Of a stretch of DNA of 64,000 nucleotides, positions 34,501 through 43,728 are shown one piece after another. Source of the stretch: Thermoplasmata archaeon. Lineage in GTDB: Archaea; Thermoplasmatota; Thermoplasmata; Thermoplasmatales; Thermoplasmataceae. The notes under the pieces were generated by a model. That model was not told the DNA's origin, searched no databases, and saw only the letters and a program-made list of their open reading frames with translations. Both the position numbers and the translations under genes were made by a program. Position 1 is the first letter of the stretch. Each line of letters begins with the position of its first letter. The stretch is taken from the NCBI GenBank assembly GCA_021802055.1, contig JAKAAY010000008.1:1-64000 (forward strand), in the 5' to 3' direction.

Positions 34501-35172
34501 ATGCTGACAAGAATAGAATTTGAGGCTCTAAAGAAGATGAAGATCATGTTCGGGAGCGTAAACTTTGGTTTCATCAACACCATAAAACTCGCAGAAATGC
34601 TTGCAACTAGCCAGCAATCTGCCTCTAGGATTTTGATCTCACTTTCAAATGAGGGCTACATCACAAGAAAGACAGAAAGCAGGAAACAGCGGATAGTGAT
34701 AACAGAAAAGGGAATTGAAATCCTAAGGCAAGAACTTAATGAACTGACATCCGCCTTGAATCCTGTTGAGAACATTGATGTCCAGGGGCAGGTTCAGAGT
34801 GGTTTGGGTGAAGGCAGGTACTACGTTTCCCGAAAATATTACATAGTTCAGTTTCAGGAAAAGCTTCATTTTCTCCCATACCTTGGGACCCTGAACCTTA
34901 GAATCAGCGATTCTGATGCTGAGAAGATAGCATTGCTGAACAACAGAAGCGGCATAGAGATCCATGGCTTCAAGACAGAAGACCGAACGTTTGGGGGTGC
35001 GAAGGCGTTCAGGTGCAAGGTGAATAATGTGGACTGCGCTGTGCTCATGCCGGAGCGCTCTGTGCACAGGGATGTTCTTGAACTCATTTCCCCGTATTAT
35101 CTCAGGGAAAAGCTTTCATTAAAGGACGGCGATGAAGTGAAGGTTCAGATATACCTCAAAGAGCGAAATTAG
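34501..35172 (+). CDS. ribK: CTP-dependent riboflavin kinase with N-terminal HTH domain
   Basis: 223 residues. Residues 1-95 are a MarR/winged-helix-type domain (KLAEMLATSQQSASRILISL, wing near RKQRIVITEKG). Residues 98-223 are the archaeal riboflavin kinase barrel: GLGEGRYYVSRKYYI, LPYLGTLNLRI, GGAKAFRCKV, and a conserved C-terminal LSLKDGDEVKV. It makes FMN from riboflavin using CTP. The fused HTH suggests it may also sense FMN and regulate genes, as known for related RbkR proteins in archaea. A Shine-Dalgarno-like AAGGTGAAG precedes the ATG, consistent with being internal in the aIF2-beta/PIN/ribK operon. Confidence 0.92.
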   Translation: MLTRIEFEALKKMKIMFGSVNFGFINTIKLAEMLATSQQSASRILISLSNEGYITRKTESRKQRIVITEKGIEILRQELNELTSALNPVENIDVQGQVQSGLGEGRYYVSRKYYIVQFQEKLHFLPYLGTLNLRISDSDAEKIALLNNRSGIEIHGFKTEDRTFGGAKAFRCKVNNVDCAVLMPERSVHRDVLELISPYYLREKLSLKDGDEVKVQIYLKERN

Positions 35173-35426
35173 AGCTCCACGTCCAAGACCCCATTCTCAA
35201 TCTCATCCTTGACTTTATCCATGGCCTTGTTGAGTTCTGGTAGGGAGAGCCCGCATTCCAGAAGTTCCATGTATATCTCGTACTGCTCCTCGTCCTTCAT
35301 GGGTCTTCCCCTGAGCACTTTAATAAAACCGCAACTTTTGGATCCTTGAAAATTAAGTCGGTACTCGACTTCTATGTTAACATCTTTCCCGGCGATATAG
35401 ACGGACTTACGGATCAGATCAGGCAT
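35169..35426 (-). CDS. Small conserved-looking protein of unknown function
   Basis: 85 residues. Beta-rich N-terminal half (SVYIAGKDVNIEVEYRLNF) followed by a helical, acidic C-terminal half (EIYMELLECGLSLPELNKAM). No family recognised. The 3' end overlaps ribK by 4 bases on the other strand. A TATA-like CTTATAAGATAAG lies about 23 nt upstream of the ATG at 35426. Confidence 0.6.
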   Translation of the reverse strand: MPDLIRKSVYIAGKDVNIEVEYRLNFQGSKSCGFIKVLRGRPMKDEEQYEIYMELLECGLSLPELNKAMDKVKDEIENGVLDVEL

Positions 35427-35475
35427 TTAGCGTAAAGTGATGCTTATCTTATAAGGATTGCAGTTCCTTGAGCTA

Positions 35476-36378
35476 CTACGCCTTCCCCTCGTACTGTCTT
35501 GCCCGGGTAACCCTTGCTATGAGGTGCCTATCCAAGGCATCAAGGGATCTTATGAACACAGCCTGAACACTCTCAATTGCATCCAGTTCCTTGGCATACT
35601 TCTCGATGACCTTCAATCCCTCAAATGCGAAATCCCTGGAAGGATCGGAAAGGAACGCAAGAAACTCCTTGGCCTGATCAGGTATCCATTCATTTGTCAG
35701 CACACCTTCGCCATAGAAAAATGTCTTCGCACCCTTCTCCTTAATCTTTGGACTGTAAAGGATATCCAGGGGGTTCATGGAGGTCATGACTTCAATCCAC
35801 GGGTCAGACTCCGCGATGGAGCTCCATAGCTTCACCGAATGAAGGGTTGGCGGCAGAGGTGAAGAGGCTGCTATTGTATCCTTGTTGACTCCCAGAGTCT
35901 CGCACATCTTGAAAAGCAATGAAAACTGTGATTTTCCTTCGGTACCGTCGTTGAGAAACTCCGGCATTATGATTTTAGCTTCAAATCTCTGGACATCATC
36001 GTAATTTGTTTTTGCCATGACGTAAGAGAGTGATTTAAGTTTCTGTTTCAGGAAAAAGTAATATTCAACTCCAAAACCAAGGAATATTGACTTTTTGGGT
36101 CTCTGCATGGTTTCCATAAACTGGTGTGGCTTTTCCCCATAAAATCTGTTAACAAAGACGGATGTCATCCAGTCTGCCAGGGAATTGCCATTGATCTGGA
36201 AGAATCCTTTCAGCTTTGACGGAAATTGAGGCGAGTCGGGGTTATCCATGGGAATATAGTCCTTGATGAATCCCACGTGGAAAGGATCGTTCTTACCGTT
36301 AAGCTGACTTATGTGCTTGGCGAGGCTTTCATAGTCTCCCTTTTGAAAATTAACACCACAAACAGGACACTTAGTCAT
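35476..36378 (-). CDS. Heme-oxygenase-like (TenA/PqqC fold) protein with N-terminal zinc-finger motif
   Basis: 300 residues. Residues 4-21 hold a C2H2/C2HC-like motif (CPVCGVNFQKGDYESLAKH). The remainder is helical, with aromatic-rich stretches (FLGFGVEYYFFLKQKLKSL; FFYGEGVLTNEWIPDQA) and a long C-terminal helix pair reminiscent of the PqqC/TenA and iron-containing redox families. Candidate metal ligands (E/H/D) are scattered; I could not place the full diiron set, so catalysis is uncertain. A TATA-like TCTAAATAATG is about 31 nt upstream of the ATG at 36378. Function unknown; a redox or cofactor-related role is possible. Confidence 0.55.
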   Translation of the reverse strand: MTKCPVCGVNFQKGDYESLAKHISQLNGKNDPFHVGFIKDYIPMDNPDSPQFPSKLKGFFQINGNSLADWMTSVFVNRFYGEKPHQFMETMQRPKKSIFLGFGVEYYFFLKQKLKSLSYVMAKTNYDDVQRFEAKIIMPEFLNDGTEGKSQFSLLFKMCETLGVNKDTIAASSPLPPTLHSVKLWSSIAESDPWIEVMTSMNPLDILYSPKIKEKGAKTFFYGEGVLTNEWIPDQAKEFLAFLSDPSRDFAFEGLKVIEKYAKELDAIESVQAVFIRSLDALDRHLIARVTRARQYEGKA

Positions 36379-36729
36379 AACTCTGCATTAACCCAATGAT
36401 CTTTTCATTATTTAGATTATTCTCTTCCGCTGGCATTTGATCCTGATGTTCATCGCCACAAAATACCAGTTTGCCTGTCTGCCACTGAATTCCCGGCACA
36501 TAACAACAATCTTGGAGCTGGTCTGACAGTGCGTTTCGCACCTTGCAGGAACATTCTCTTTATCCTGTCAAAAAGCGCTTTCTTCAGAAAAACCCAAATT
36601 ATGTTGAAGTCTCTTGAATTGTTAAAAAAGATTTTTAATCTAAGGATCAATGTTGTGTTGTGAGATCAACCACTATGTCGGCACCTGGTGGATGGTCTTG
36701 CCTGTTTTTTTGGCGGGTGAATTTCAGTA
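36379..36729. other. Intergenic region upstream of transketolase, with leader ORF
   Basis: No full gene seen. A TATA-like ATTTTTAATC at about 36631-36640 would start a transcript near 36663, giving a leader of roughly 65 nt. It contains a GGGTGA Shine-Dalgarno-like site about 10 nt before the transketolase ATG and a 21-codon ORF (36675-36740) that overlaps that ATG. Confidence 0.4.
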
Positions 36730-37557
36730 ATGGCCCATAGTCTTTCGGACGAAGAACTTTACAATTTGGCAAGAAAAGCTAGACGACACATAATAGAAAT
36801 GGTTCATTCTGCGAGGAGCGGCCATCCGGGTGGATCCCTGAGCATAATAGACATCCTTATTGTACTCTATTTCAGGGAGCTTAACGTTTCCCCTTCGAAC
36901 CCGGATGATCCACACAGAGATCGCCTGATTCTGAGCAAGGGTCATGCATCTCCTGGGCTGTATGCCGCACTTGCGCTCAAGGGGTTTATTCCGGAAGACA
37001 GCCTGAAGGGATTCAGGAAGCTAGCATCAAAACTGGAGGGGCATGTACACTATGGCATACCTGGGGTAGAAGCTTCTACCGGTTCCCTCGGCCAGGGTCT
37101 GGGCATAGGAGTTGGGCTTGCACTTGCCTCAAGGCTTGATTCTCTTGATAACCATATTTTCGTGATTCTTGGAGACGGGGAAATAGAGGAGGGCAGCGTT
37201 TGGGAATCCCTTATGGCCGGTCATAAGTTCAGACTGGGGAATCTGATAGCGATACTTGACAGAAATGGGGTACAGCTTGACGGTTTTACAGAGGACATTA
37301 TGCCAATGATGGACATAAGGAGCAAAGTGGAGAGCTTCGGGTGGAATGTACTCGAGATCGACGGCCACAGTGTGGAAGAAATTACGGCTGCAATAGAGAG
37401 TGCGAAGAGGCAGAGGGATATCCCCACTTTTATCATCGCGAGAACGGTGAAAGGAAAGGGGGTAAGCTATATGGAGAACAATCCAAAGTATCATGGTTCC
37501 CCCCCTGAAAGTGAAGAGATGTACCAGAAAGCCCTTTCAGAGATCGGTGATGCATAA
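36730..37557 (+). CDS. Transketolase, N-terminal subunit
   Basis: 275 residues, one half of a split transketolase. Seen: AKPGHP-type opening SGHPGGSLSIIDILI, LSKGHASPGLYAAL, EASTGSLGQGLGIGVG, and the thiamine diphosphate motif GDGEIEEGSVWE continuing to DRNGVQLDG. Binds ThDP-Mg and moves two-carbon units between sugar phosphates. The start ATG at 36730 follows an in-frame TGA at 36718. The C-terminal subunit starts at the next base, so both are made from one mRNA. With transaldolase it provides ribose- and erythrose-phosphates. Confidence 0.95.
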   Translation: MAHSLSDEELYNLARKARRHIIEMVHSARSGHPGGSLSIIDILIVLYFRELNVSPSNPDDPHRDRLILSKGHASPGLYAALALKGFIPEDSLKGFRKLASKLEGHVHYGIPGVEASTGSLGQGLGIGVGLALASRLDSLDNHIFVILGDGEIEEGSVWESLMAGHKFRLGNLIAILDRNGVQLDGFTEDIMPMMDIRSKVESFGWNVLEIDGHSVEEITAAIESAKRQRDIPTFIIARTVKGKGVSYMENNPKYHGSPPESEEMYQKALSEIGDA

Positions 37558-38502
37558 ATGATTTCCGAAAGCCTCAGGGAGAACTACGGCGAGGAACTTG
37601 TGAGGATCGGCGAGAAGGACCGGGATGTGGTTGTTCTTGACGCGGATCTGTCCAGCTCAACCAAAACCGGGCTGTTTGGGCAGAAGTTCCCTGATCGGTT
37701 CTTCAATATGGGGATCTCGGAACAGTCCATGGTATCGACGTCGGCTGGTCTTGCATTGGGTGGGAAGAAGGTCTTTGTATCAACCTTTGCCGTTTTCCTG
37801 ACAAGAACCTATGAGCAGATCAGACAGTCTGTCTGTTATAACAATATCAACGTGAAGTTCGTGGTTACACACGCCGGCATTACTGTCGGTGAGGATGGCG
37901 CAACACACCAGATAGTAGAGGATGTAGGCATAATGTCCGGGCTACCCAACATGAAGGTGATAGTTCCGGTGGACTCAGTGGAAACCAGAGCAGTAATCAG
38001 GTTTCTGCACGAAGAACTAAAAACGCCGTCATATACCAGGCTGACGAGGGAAAAGTTTCCAGTGCTCAACGACCCGGGCTATGAGTTCAAGCTTGGCCGG
38101 TCAGTTACCATGAGAGACGGTTCAGACCTGACAATCATTGCCAATGGCGCGATGGTTGCATTCTCGCTCAAGGCGGCGGAGGAACTGAAGAACAAGGGGA
38201 TTGACACCCGCGTGATAAACATGTCATCAATCAAGCCCATAGACAGGGAAGCCATAGTGAAGGCTGCACGGGAGACGGGAAAAATAGTAACTGCTGAAGA
38301 GCATTCCATATACAACGGACTGGGCAGCCGGGTCGCTGAAGTAACGAGTGAATACTGTCCAGTGCCAGTGAGAAGAATTGGCATGAGAGATACATTCGGA
38401 AAGTCAGGTGGAGCATGGGAACTGTTTGATTATTTCCACCTGGGGGTCCATGACATAGCTAAAATATCCGAGGATGTTTTCCGGGGAGGAGATATTGCAT
38501 GA
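37558..38502 (+). CDS. Transketolase, C-terminal subunit
   Basis: 314 residues, the other half of the split enzyme. Pyrimidine-binding and C-terminal domains: [32 protein letters not shown] (with the Glu that contacts ThDP), [15 protein letters not shown], and the C-terminal domain with DRKALGSR-like [18 protein letters not shown]. Begins immediately after the N-terminal subunit stop (TAA-ATG) and overlaps the transaldolase start by 4 bases (ATGA), so the three genes form a tight operon. Confidence 0.95.
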   Translation: MISESLRENYGEELVRIGEKDRDVVVLDADLSSSTKTGLFGQKFPDRFFNMGISEQSMVSTSAGLALGGKKVFVSTFAVFLTRTYEQIRQSVCYNNINVKFVVTHAGITVGEDGATHQIVEDVGIMSGLPNMKVIVPVDSVETRAVIRFLHEELKTPSYTRLTREKFPVLNDPGYEFKLGRSVTMRDGSDLTIIANGAMVAFSLKAAEELKNKGIDTRVINMSSIKPIDREAIVKAARETGKIVTAEEHSIYNGLGSRVAEVTSEYCPVPVRRIGMRDTFGKSGGAWELFDYFHLGVHDIAKISEDVFRGGDIA

Positions 38503-39164
38503 AGATTTTCCTGGACACCGCTAACATAGATGAGATCAGAAAGGGAGTGGAATGGGGACTCGTTGATGGGGTAACCACCAATCCTTCACTCATGGAAAGG
38601 GCAGGAGTCAAAGATTTCGCTGCTGCCGCCAAAGAGATATTGAAGGTTACACCCGGACCAGTAAGCCTCGAAGTGGTTGCCACTGACTTTTCCGGGATGA
38701 TGAAGCAGGCAGAGAAGATCGCTGCGCTGGGACCGAACGCCGTTGTAAAAATCCCCATGACGCTTGACGGTCTTGCTGCAATCAAGAAGCTCAGGGAGAG
38801 AAGCATTCCTGTCAACTGTACTCTTGTGTTCAGCCCTATCCAGGCGCTGTTTGCTGCAAAGAGCGGGGCAGAATATGTGTCGCCATTCGTGGGCAGACTG
38901 GACGACATAGCCGAGGACGGGATGACCCTGATTGAACAGATAAAAACCATCTTTGTGAATTATGACATCCAGACAAAGATTCTTGTGGCTTCCGTAAGGA
39001 ATCCTGTCCATGTAGTAAGGTCTGCTCTAATAGGCGCAGACATTGTCACTCTTCCCTTCGACGTTCTTAAAAAACTTCCACAGCACCCAAAGACAGATGA
39101 AGGGCTTGCAAGGTTCCTTGAGGACTGGAACAAGATTTTCCCCGGCGGGAGATTCCCTCTCTGA
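38499..39164 (+). CDS. Transaldolase (short, TalC/F6P-aldolase subfamily)
   Basis: 221 residues: [25 protein letters not shown], and the Schiff-base lysine in VVKIPMT (Lys84). Length matches the small transaldolase / fructose-6-phosphate aldolase group; the position beside transketolase favours transaldolase. Works with transketolase in the non-oxidative pentose phosphate pathway, likely the main route to ribose here. Overlaps the upstream stop by 4 bases. Confidence 0.93.
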   Translation: MKIFLDTANIDEIRKGVEWGLVDGVTTNPSLMERAGVKDFAAAAKEILKVTPGPVSLEVVATDFSGMMKQAEKIAALGPNAVVKIPMTLDGLAAIKKLRERSIPVNCTLVFSPIQALFAAKSGAEYVSPFVGRLDDIAEDGMTLIEQIKTIFVNYDIQTKILVASVRNPVHVVRSALIGADIVTLPFDVLKKLPQHPKTDEGLARFLEDWNKIFPGGRFPL

Positions 39165-39744
39165 GAAACCATTCCAACTAGAGGCATGCCGGCTTTGATT
39201 GTGTAAAAGAGGAAGGTTTCAGATCCTTAAGTGCCTCCAAGACACCATTACATCTGGCTAGGGTTTGATCTGTGCTCATGGTGTATGGGTATTCCATCGG
39301 TCATTACCAGACCGATGACGATCTGCTCCTTCTGCTCAACTTTGAATTTCTCTGCCATTCCAGATCACCATACCTCCCGGAGTGTGCAGGAGATTTGCAG
39401 ACCCCTCTGGACTCCTCCTCATATCTTCTAATCTCTATATATTCTCTCTTGTAACTGTCCAAATAATTAGGGGAGCACGTCAGTCTTTTGCCCCTATCAT
39501 GCGTTCTGGATAGTCCTTCCCATGCCTTACGCTAGGGGATCATTGCCAGTGATCGTTCCCCGTTTTTCCTCTGCTCTGCAGGGAATTTCCCGGGAATGCC
39601 ATTCCACCTTACAGTGTCCCGACCAAGAAAGCCTCTGAATCCCATATGTCGTTTAATTTGGGACTTTCCTGCATCGCAAGGGCCCTGGAATTCAGCGCAA
39701 AACTTCTCCTGAGAAGACCACAATAAAGTCGCGCGTGAGAATAC
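39165..39744 (-). pseudogene. Possible DDE-type transposase relics in a 580-base gap
   Basis: No intact gene. On the minus strand, 39260-39360 encodes FKVEQKEQIVIGLVMTDG followed by IPIHHEH, a pattern like the catalytic-Asp region of IS4/IS1634-type transposases. A frame at 39532-39723 (KRHMGFRGFLGRDTVRW) may be another scrap of the same element. Stops interrupt the frames, and no terminal repeats were found. The assignment is weak. Confidence 0.3.
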
Positions 39745-41664
39745 TCAGTAAACCCTTATGGTCTCAAGGTTCTTGAGAGAAACTGCCTCTATCCCGAACT
39801 TTGCCCTGATTTGCTTTGAAAACTCATAGGCTTTCTCACCGTCTCCATGGTTCACCAGGATCCTGTGTGGCCTTGGCTGCATGGTGGCAATGTACGCCAA
39901 AAGCTGCCTTTTATCTGAATGACCGGAGAACCCTTCCGCATTTTCCACATTCATCTTGATCTGGTACTTGTTTGCCCTTCCCCCGTCAGAGAGCGTTAAC
40001 TCTTCTGCGCCCCTCTGTATTCTTCTACCCAGAGTCCCTTCCGCCTGGTATCCCACAAAGACAAGGGAGTGTTTCTGTTCAGGTGCCCATGACTTGAAAT
40101 ATTCCATAACCGGCCCGCCATTCATCATTCCCGACGTGGCAAGGACAATATAGCTGTTGGAAGAATCGCAGATTTCTCTTCTCTCGTTGCTGCTTTCTAC
40201 CCTCTTGAAAATGCTGCTGAGAAATGGGTTTTCTCCTTTCACCATGATCTTTTCCCTAAGTTCCCTGTTGAGATACTCCGGATAGGCTGCATGTATTGCG
40301 GTTGCTTCCATTATCATCCCGTCAAGGTAAACAGTAGTCTCCGGAATCTGTTTTTCCCTCATTGCCTGTTCCAGCACAAGCATGACCTCCTGACTCCTGC
40401 CCACGGCAAAGACTGGTATGAGAACGGAACCGTTCTTTGCAAACGTGCGGTTTATAATGTCCACAAGAGTCTTTCCTGCCTCCGCCCTGGTATGGGAGTA
40501 GTCGTCTCTTCCCGCATATGTGGATTCTGTCATGAAGGTTTCAACCCTTGGAAACCGGTTGTTAGCCTGGTTGAAGAGCCATGACTTCTCAAACTTCACA
40601 TCACCGCTCAGAACAATGTTGTAGATTCCCTCACCAATATGCAGGTGAACAGATGCTGATCCAAGAATGTGTCCGGCGTTGAAGAACGTCAGTCGCGTAT
40701 CCCTTGTGATATCCGTTGTTTCGTTGTACTTGAGGACAACGGATCTCTTGATCTCTTCCCTGATGTGCTTGGATTCATATGGAGCCTTGTGCCCCTCCAT
40801 ATGGGCAACCTTGATGTAGTCGTTCTGAAGCAGTGCCGAAAGATCCCGGGTAGGAGGGGTCATGTAGATGGGGCCCTCGTACCCATACTTGTAGAGTATT
40901 GGCGCAAGGCCCGAGTGATCGAGATGGGCATGTGTCAAAATTACCGCATCAAGGGAACTAAACGGCTGTACCTCGGGGAGGTATAGGTATGGTGCTCCGG
41001 CCCATGGTGAGTCATCCGCCGGAGAATTGAGCATTCCACAGTCCACCAGTATCCTGGAGTTACTTGTGGAAACCAGAGTTGCACTTCTTCCCACCTCCCT
41101 GTGTCCTCCAAGCGCGGTGATTCTTATCCAGGTCTCTCCCGGCATGGGGGGAACGTTGAGCTTCAAGCCAAGGTTATGAAGAAATTCTTTCCGTTCTTTC
41201 TTAACGTCTCTCAAAAGTTCTCTTGTTTCCTTGACCGTTCTTGAATACATGGGCGGGGCCCTCACAACACGCGGGGACCACTTTGTCTGGATCTTGATCT
41301 GGTGGATTACCTCGGAATCCCTTCCGGTAATAATTGATGGTTCATCGCATTCAATGACCACTTCCCCTGTGTCCGGCTCAAAATAAAGGTCCTGGATTCC
41401 TGCCTTTTCAGGGATGAGTGCCCTGATTGCCTTGTCGGTCCCTTCCTCGGATTCAAGGATGGATGGATCTGGCCGGATTATGATCCGTCGCCTTATCTCC
41501 TGGGCAATCTGTCTTGCTAGATCATCGCGTTTTGAGAAGAGGGTTTCGTCCTTGGTGTAGACTATTATGTTCGGCCCTTCGTAATCAACTTCCGATATTT
41601 TGTTATCGGGGTATAGCCTATCGAAAATTGCTCGTGCGTCTGAGAGATAGTCCTTAAAAGACAT
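39745..41664 (-). CDS. Archaeal CPSF-type KH/beta-CASP ribonuclease, transcription termination factor (FttA/aCPSF1)
   Basis: 639 residues. Order: N-terminal KH-like domains (about 1-140), metallo-beta-lactamase motif THAHLDHSG (about 244-252), GHILGSASVHL, the beta-CASP motifs ATSGMMNGGP and EGFSGHSDKRQL, and a C-terminal HGD (VNHGDGEKA). This is the universally conserved archaeal aCPSF1, an endo/5'-3' exoribonuclease that cuts nascent RNA and ends transcription. The TATA-like ATATTAAAAGG about 23 nt upstream supports the ATG at 41664. Confidence 0.96.
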   Translation of the reverse strand: MSFKDYLSDARAIFDRLYPDNKISEVDYEGPNIIVYTKDETLFSKRDDLARQIAQEIRRRIIIRPDPSILESEEGTDKAIRALIPEKAGIQDLYFEPDTGEVVIECDEPSIITGRDSEVIHQIKIQTKWSPRVVRAPPMYSRTVKETRELLRDVKKERKEFLHNLGLKLNVPPMPGETWIRITALGGHREVGRSATLVSTSNSRILVDCGMLNSPADDSPWAGAPYLYLPEVQPFSSLDAVILTHAHLDHSGLAPILYKYGYEGPIYMTPPTRDLSALLQNDYIKVAHMEGHKAPYESKHIREEIKRSVVLKYNETTDITRDTRLTFFNAGHILGSASVHLHIGEGIYNIVLSGDVKFEKSWLFNQANNRFPRVETFMTESTYAGRDDYSHTRAEAGKTLVDIINRTFAKNGSVLIPVFAVGRSQEVMLVLEQAMREKQIPETTVYLDGMIMEATAIHAAYPEYLNRELREKIMVKGENPFLSSIFKRVESSNERREICDSSNSYIVLATSGMMNGGPVMEYFKSWAPEQKHSLVFVGYQAEGTLGRRIQRGAEELTLSDGGRANKYQIKMNVENAEGFSGHSDKRQLLAYIATMQPRPHRILVNHGDGEKAYEFSKQIRAKFGIEAVSLKNLETIRVY

Positions 41665-41733
41665 TGCAAACTGCTCCTTTTAATATCAGTTAAATAGTTA
41701 TATAGTTGGATTTGAAAGTAAAATGGATGGTTT

Positions 41734-42369
41734 TTAAATGGTCAGGTTAAGGGACTTAACCCTCTCGCGGATCTCGTTCTCCGGAACCTGGCTGTAGCCC
41801 TTCTTGGCGTCAATGACAGCAACATCTATCATGCCTCCGGACGCTGAGTCCCTTGACTTAGCTGCGGATATAGCCCTGACAACCAGATTAACCCCGTCAT
41901 TCACAGAGAGGTTCTTATCATAACTAGTCTCAAGAACACCATATACGAAGGGGGATCCAGAGCCGGTGCTGGCGTAAACATCCTCCACGCTTCCCCCGGC
42001 TGCGTCAACGGAAAACACATGCGGAGATGTATCAACACCGCCAATCAGTATCTGTACCATATAGGGATAAAACTTTGACTGGTTAAGTATGTTGGAGAGC
42101 AAGGTAGCAGCAGCATCCAGGGGCATTCCAATCTTTCGCTGCAGCCTGAACAGCTTCAGTTCCGCCTGCATGTATCTTACCAGGACCTGGGCGTCACCAA
42201 CTAGACCTGCAATGGTCATTGCAGAAGAGTCATCGATCTGATACAGTTTCCTGCCATCCTTGTGAGCAATGAAGTGATCCATGGTCACCCTTCTCTCCGT
42301 GGCCATTATGACTGTATCTTTTAGTGTGATCCCTACGGTCGTTGTTCCAGTTTGCATCTGAGCGTTCAT
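41734..42369 (-). CDS. psmB: Proteasome subunit beta
   Basis: 211 residues from the ATG at 42369; the frame goes to 42402, but the TATA box at 42413-42419 places transcription start near 42390, below that codon. The propeptide MNAQMQTG ends before the catalytic Thr ([10 protein letters not shown], Thr9). Asp and Lys of the active site are in MATERRVTM and [11 protein letters not shown]; the GSGSP-type region [11 protein letters not shown] near 140 and [16 protein letters not shown] follow. Forms the inner rings of the 20S proteasome; the alpha subunit is not in this window. A Shine-Dalgarno-like AAGGTGA precedes the ATG. Confidence 0.97.
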   Translation of the reverse strand: MNAQMQTGTTTVGITLKDTVIMATERRVTMDHFIAHKDGRKLYQIDDSSAMTIAGLVGDAQVLVRYMQAELKLFRLQRKIGMPLDAAATLLSNILNQSKFYPYMVQILIGGVDTSPHVFSVDAAGGSVEDVYASTGSGSPFVYGVLETSYDKNLSVNDGVNLVVRAISAAKSRDSASGGMIDVAVIDAKKGYSQVPENEIRERVKSLNLTI

Positions 42370-42412
42370 TGAAAATTCACCTTTGTAAAAGCCTATGTGC
42401 ATTCGATTATGG

Positions 42413-42419
42413 TATTTAA
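42413..42419 (-). promoter_or_regulatory. TATA box of psmB
   Basis: Minus-strand TTAAATA, about 46 nt upstream of the ATG at 42369, so the mRNA has a leader of about 20 nt carrying a GGTGA site. Confidence 0.55.
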
Positions 42420-42539
42420 CCTCTTTTTAGGGGTTGTGAAACCAGATCGGTCGTGCGTCAAACATGAAGGCAAAAACAGAGAAAATGACAAATTGCGAAG
42501 TGCCCTTGTACATTCAGAAAAATGCGGGTTTTCACAACC

Positions 42540-42547
42540 TTTTAATA
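42540..42547 (+). promoter_or_regulatory. TATA box of the CBS-domain gene
   Basis: TTTTAATA, centred 26 nt before the ATG at 42570, favouring that start over the GTG at 42567. Confidence 0.6.
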
Positions 42548-42569
42548 TGTATCACCAATCCCTCGCGTG

Positions 42570-42992
42570 ATGGTTCTATACGCTTCGGACATCATGAGAG
42601 AAAGTTTCAAGGGGATACCTGAGGACTCTACGATCTTCGAAGCAGCGAATATGATGCAGAGTATAGGGACAGGCTTTCTCATTGTGACAAGGGATAATGT
42701 GCCCACCGGTATAGTAACGGAATGGGACATGGTATCCAAGGTTATGGCTAAGGGAGCCGATCCGGTAAAGACCAAAGTGTCTGAGATCATGAGCCATGGT
42801 TTTGTCTCTGTACAGAAAGATACGCCAACAGACAAGCTGGTGAGCATCATGCAGGAGAACCGCATAAGGAGACTTCCAGTGATGGAAAACGGCAAGGTTG
42901 TGGGCGTCATCACGTCCCGGGATATCATCCGCATTTTCAGGGAATATGTGGAGAACATCACTGAAGTGGTGTTCAAGTACGGGAACCGTTAA
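42570..42992 (+). CDS. CBS-domain pair protein
   Basis: 140 residues forming two tandem CBS domains. First: DIMRESFKGIPEDSTIFEAA with GIVTEWDMVSKV (about 5-60); second: VSEIMSHGFVSVQKDTPTDK with GVITSRDIIRIF (about 70-130). Both end in the typical G-[IV]-[IV]-T-x2-D phrase. CBS pairs bind adenine nucleotides and act as energy or ligand sensors; no fused effector is present, so its target is unknown. The 3' end overlaps the exonuclease gene by 4 bases. Confidence 0.92.
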   Translation: MVLYASDIMRESFKGIPEDSTIFEAANMMQSIGTGFLIVTRDNVPTGIVTEWDMVSKVMAKGADPVKTKVSEIMSHGFVSVQKDTPTDKLVSIMQENRIRRLPVMENGKVVGVITSRDIIRIFREYVENITEVVFKYGNR

Positions 42993-43639
42993 CTGGATTT
43001 ACTGCCAAAAATATCGTTGAAGATAACAAGTATATCATGGCTGTCTCCCAAAGCATATTCGATTAATTTACCCTTGTCTTCGAGCCATAGCTTTTTTATG
43101 GATTCTCCCTTGTTGAGGCCGGGTAGGAATACACGGTCCTTGACCCGGCGCAGGTCAAGGTGACTGTATGCTTTGTGAGTAACCACATTATCAAGCTTTC
43201 TGATTATGTACTCCCCGGTTTTTTCCTTCAAATCATCTGCGATTACATACATCATGTCGAGACAATAAGATGTGGCAAAATAATATTCAATATTCCGAAG
43301 TCTTTCCTGGATAGTGAGCGACCTCAGCTTCTTCTGGATCAGCGGGATGTCGTACCCTGAATGGTTATAGCCGATGATTATCTCAGGCGATACTTCCTTC
43401 AGAAGCGTGTCGAAATCCCTGAGAAGATTGATTTCGTCGGATTCCGGATATTTTTTTGAAATGAAAATCCGATCATTGATTTCCGGAAAACCATAGCTTG
43501 CAGAGATCGCTATGATCCTTTCGTTGTTGAGAAAACCCCCGCTGTCAGCAACTAGTGTTTCCAGGTCGAAGGAAAGAACTTTATCGGCGCCTGCGAAGTC
43601 CAGAATTGACTGTACAGTGGCGTTATAACCGTTTCCCAT
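42989..43639 (-). CDS. Stand-alone DEDDy 3'-5' exonuclease domain (PolB exonuclease-like)
   Basis: 216 residues. ExoI FDLET (Asp25, Glu27), ExoII GYNHSGYDIPL (Asn92, Asp97), and ExoIII YALGDSHD with the Tyr-x3-Asp spacing. The pattern matches the proofreading domain of family B DNA polymerases rather than bacterial DnaQ, but no polymerase domain is attached. Likely a DNA (or RNA) 3'-5' exonuclease in repair or processing. A TATA-like GAATAATATC about 23 nt upstream of the ATG at 43639 supports the start. Confidence 0.82.
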   Translation of the reverse strand: MGNGYNATVQSILDFAGADKVLSFDLETLVADSGGFLNNERIIAISASYGFPEINDRIFISKKYPESDEINLLRDFDTLLKEVSPEIIIGYNHSGYDIPLIQKKLRSLTIQERLRNIEYYFATSYCLDMMYVIADDLKEKTGEYIIRKLDNVVTHKAYSHLDLRRVKDRVFLPGLNKGESIKKLWLEDKGKLIEYALGDSHDILVIFNDIFGSKSS

Positions 43640-43728
43640 TGTGGTGACAATGGTTTGATATTATTCATAATTTCTGTTGCAGACGTGCTTTCTTGAAACT
43701 AAAAATAGAAATGAGAGTGTTCGATGTT

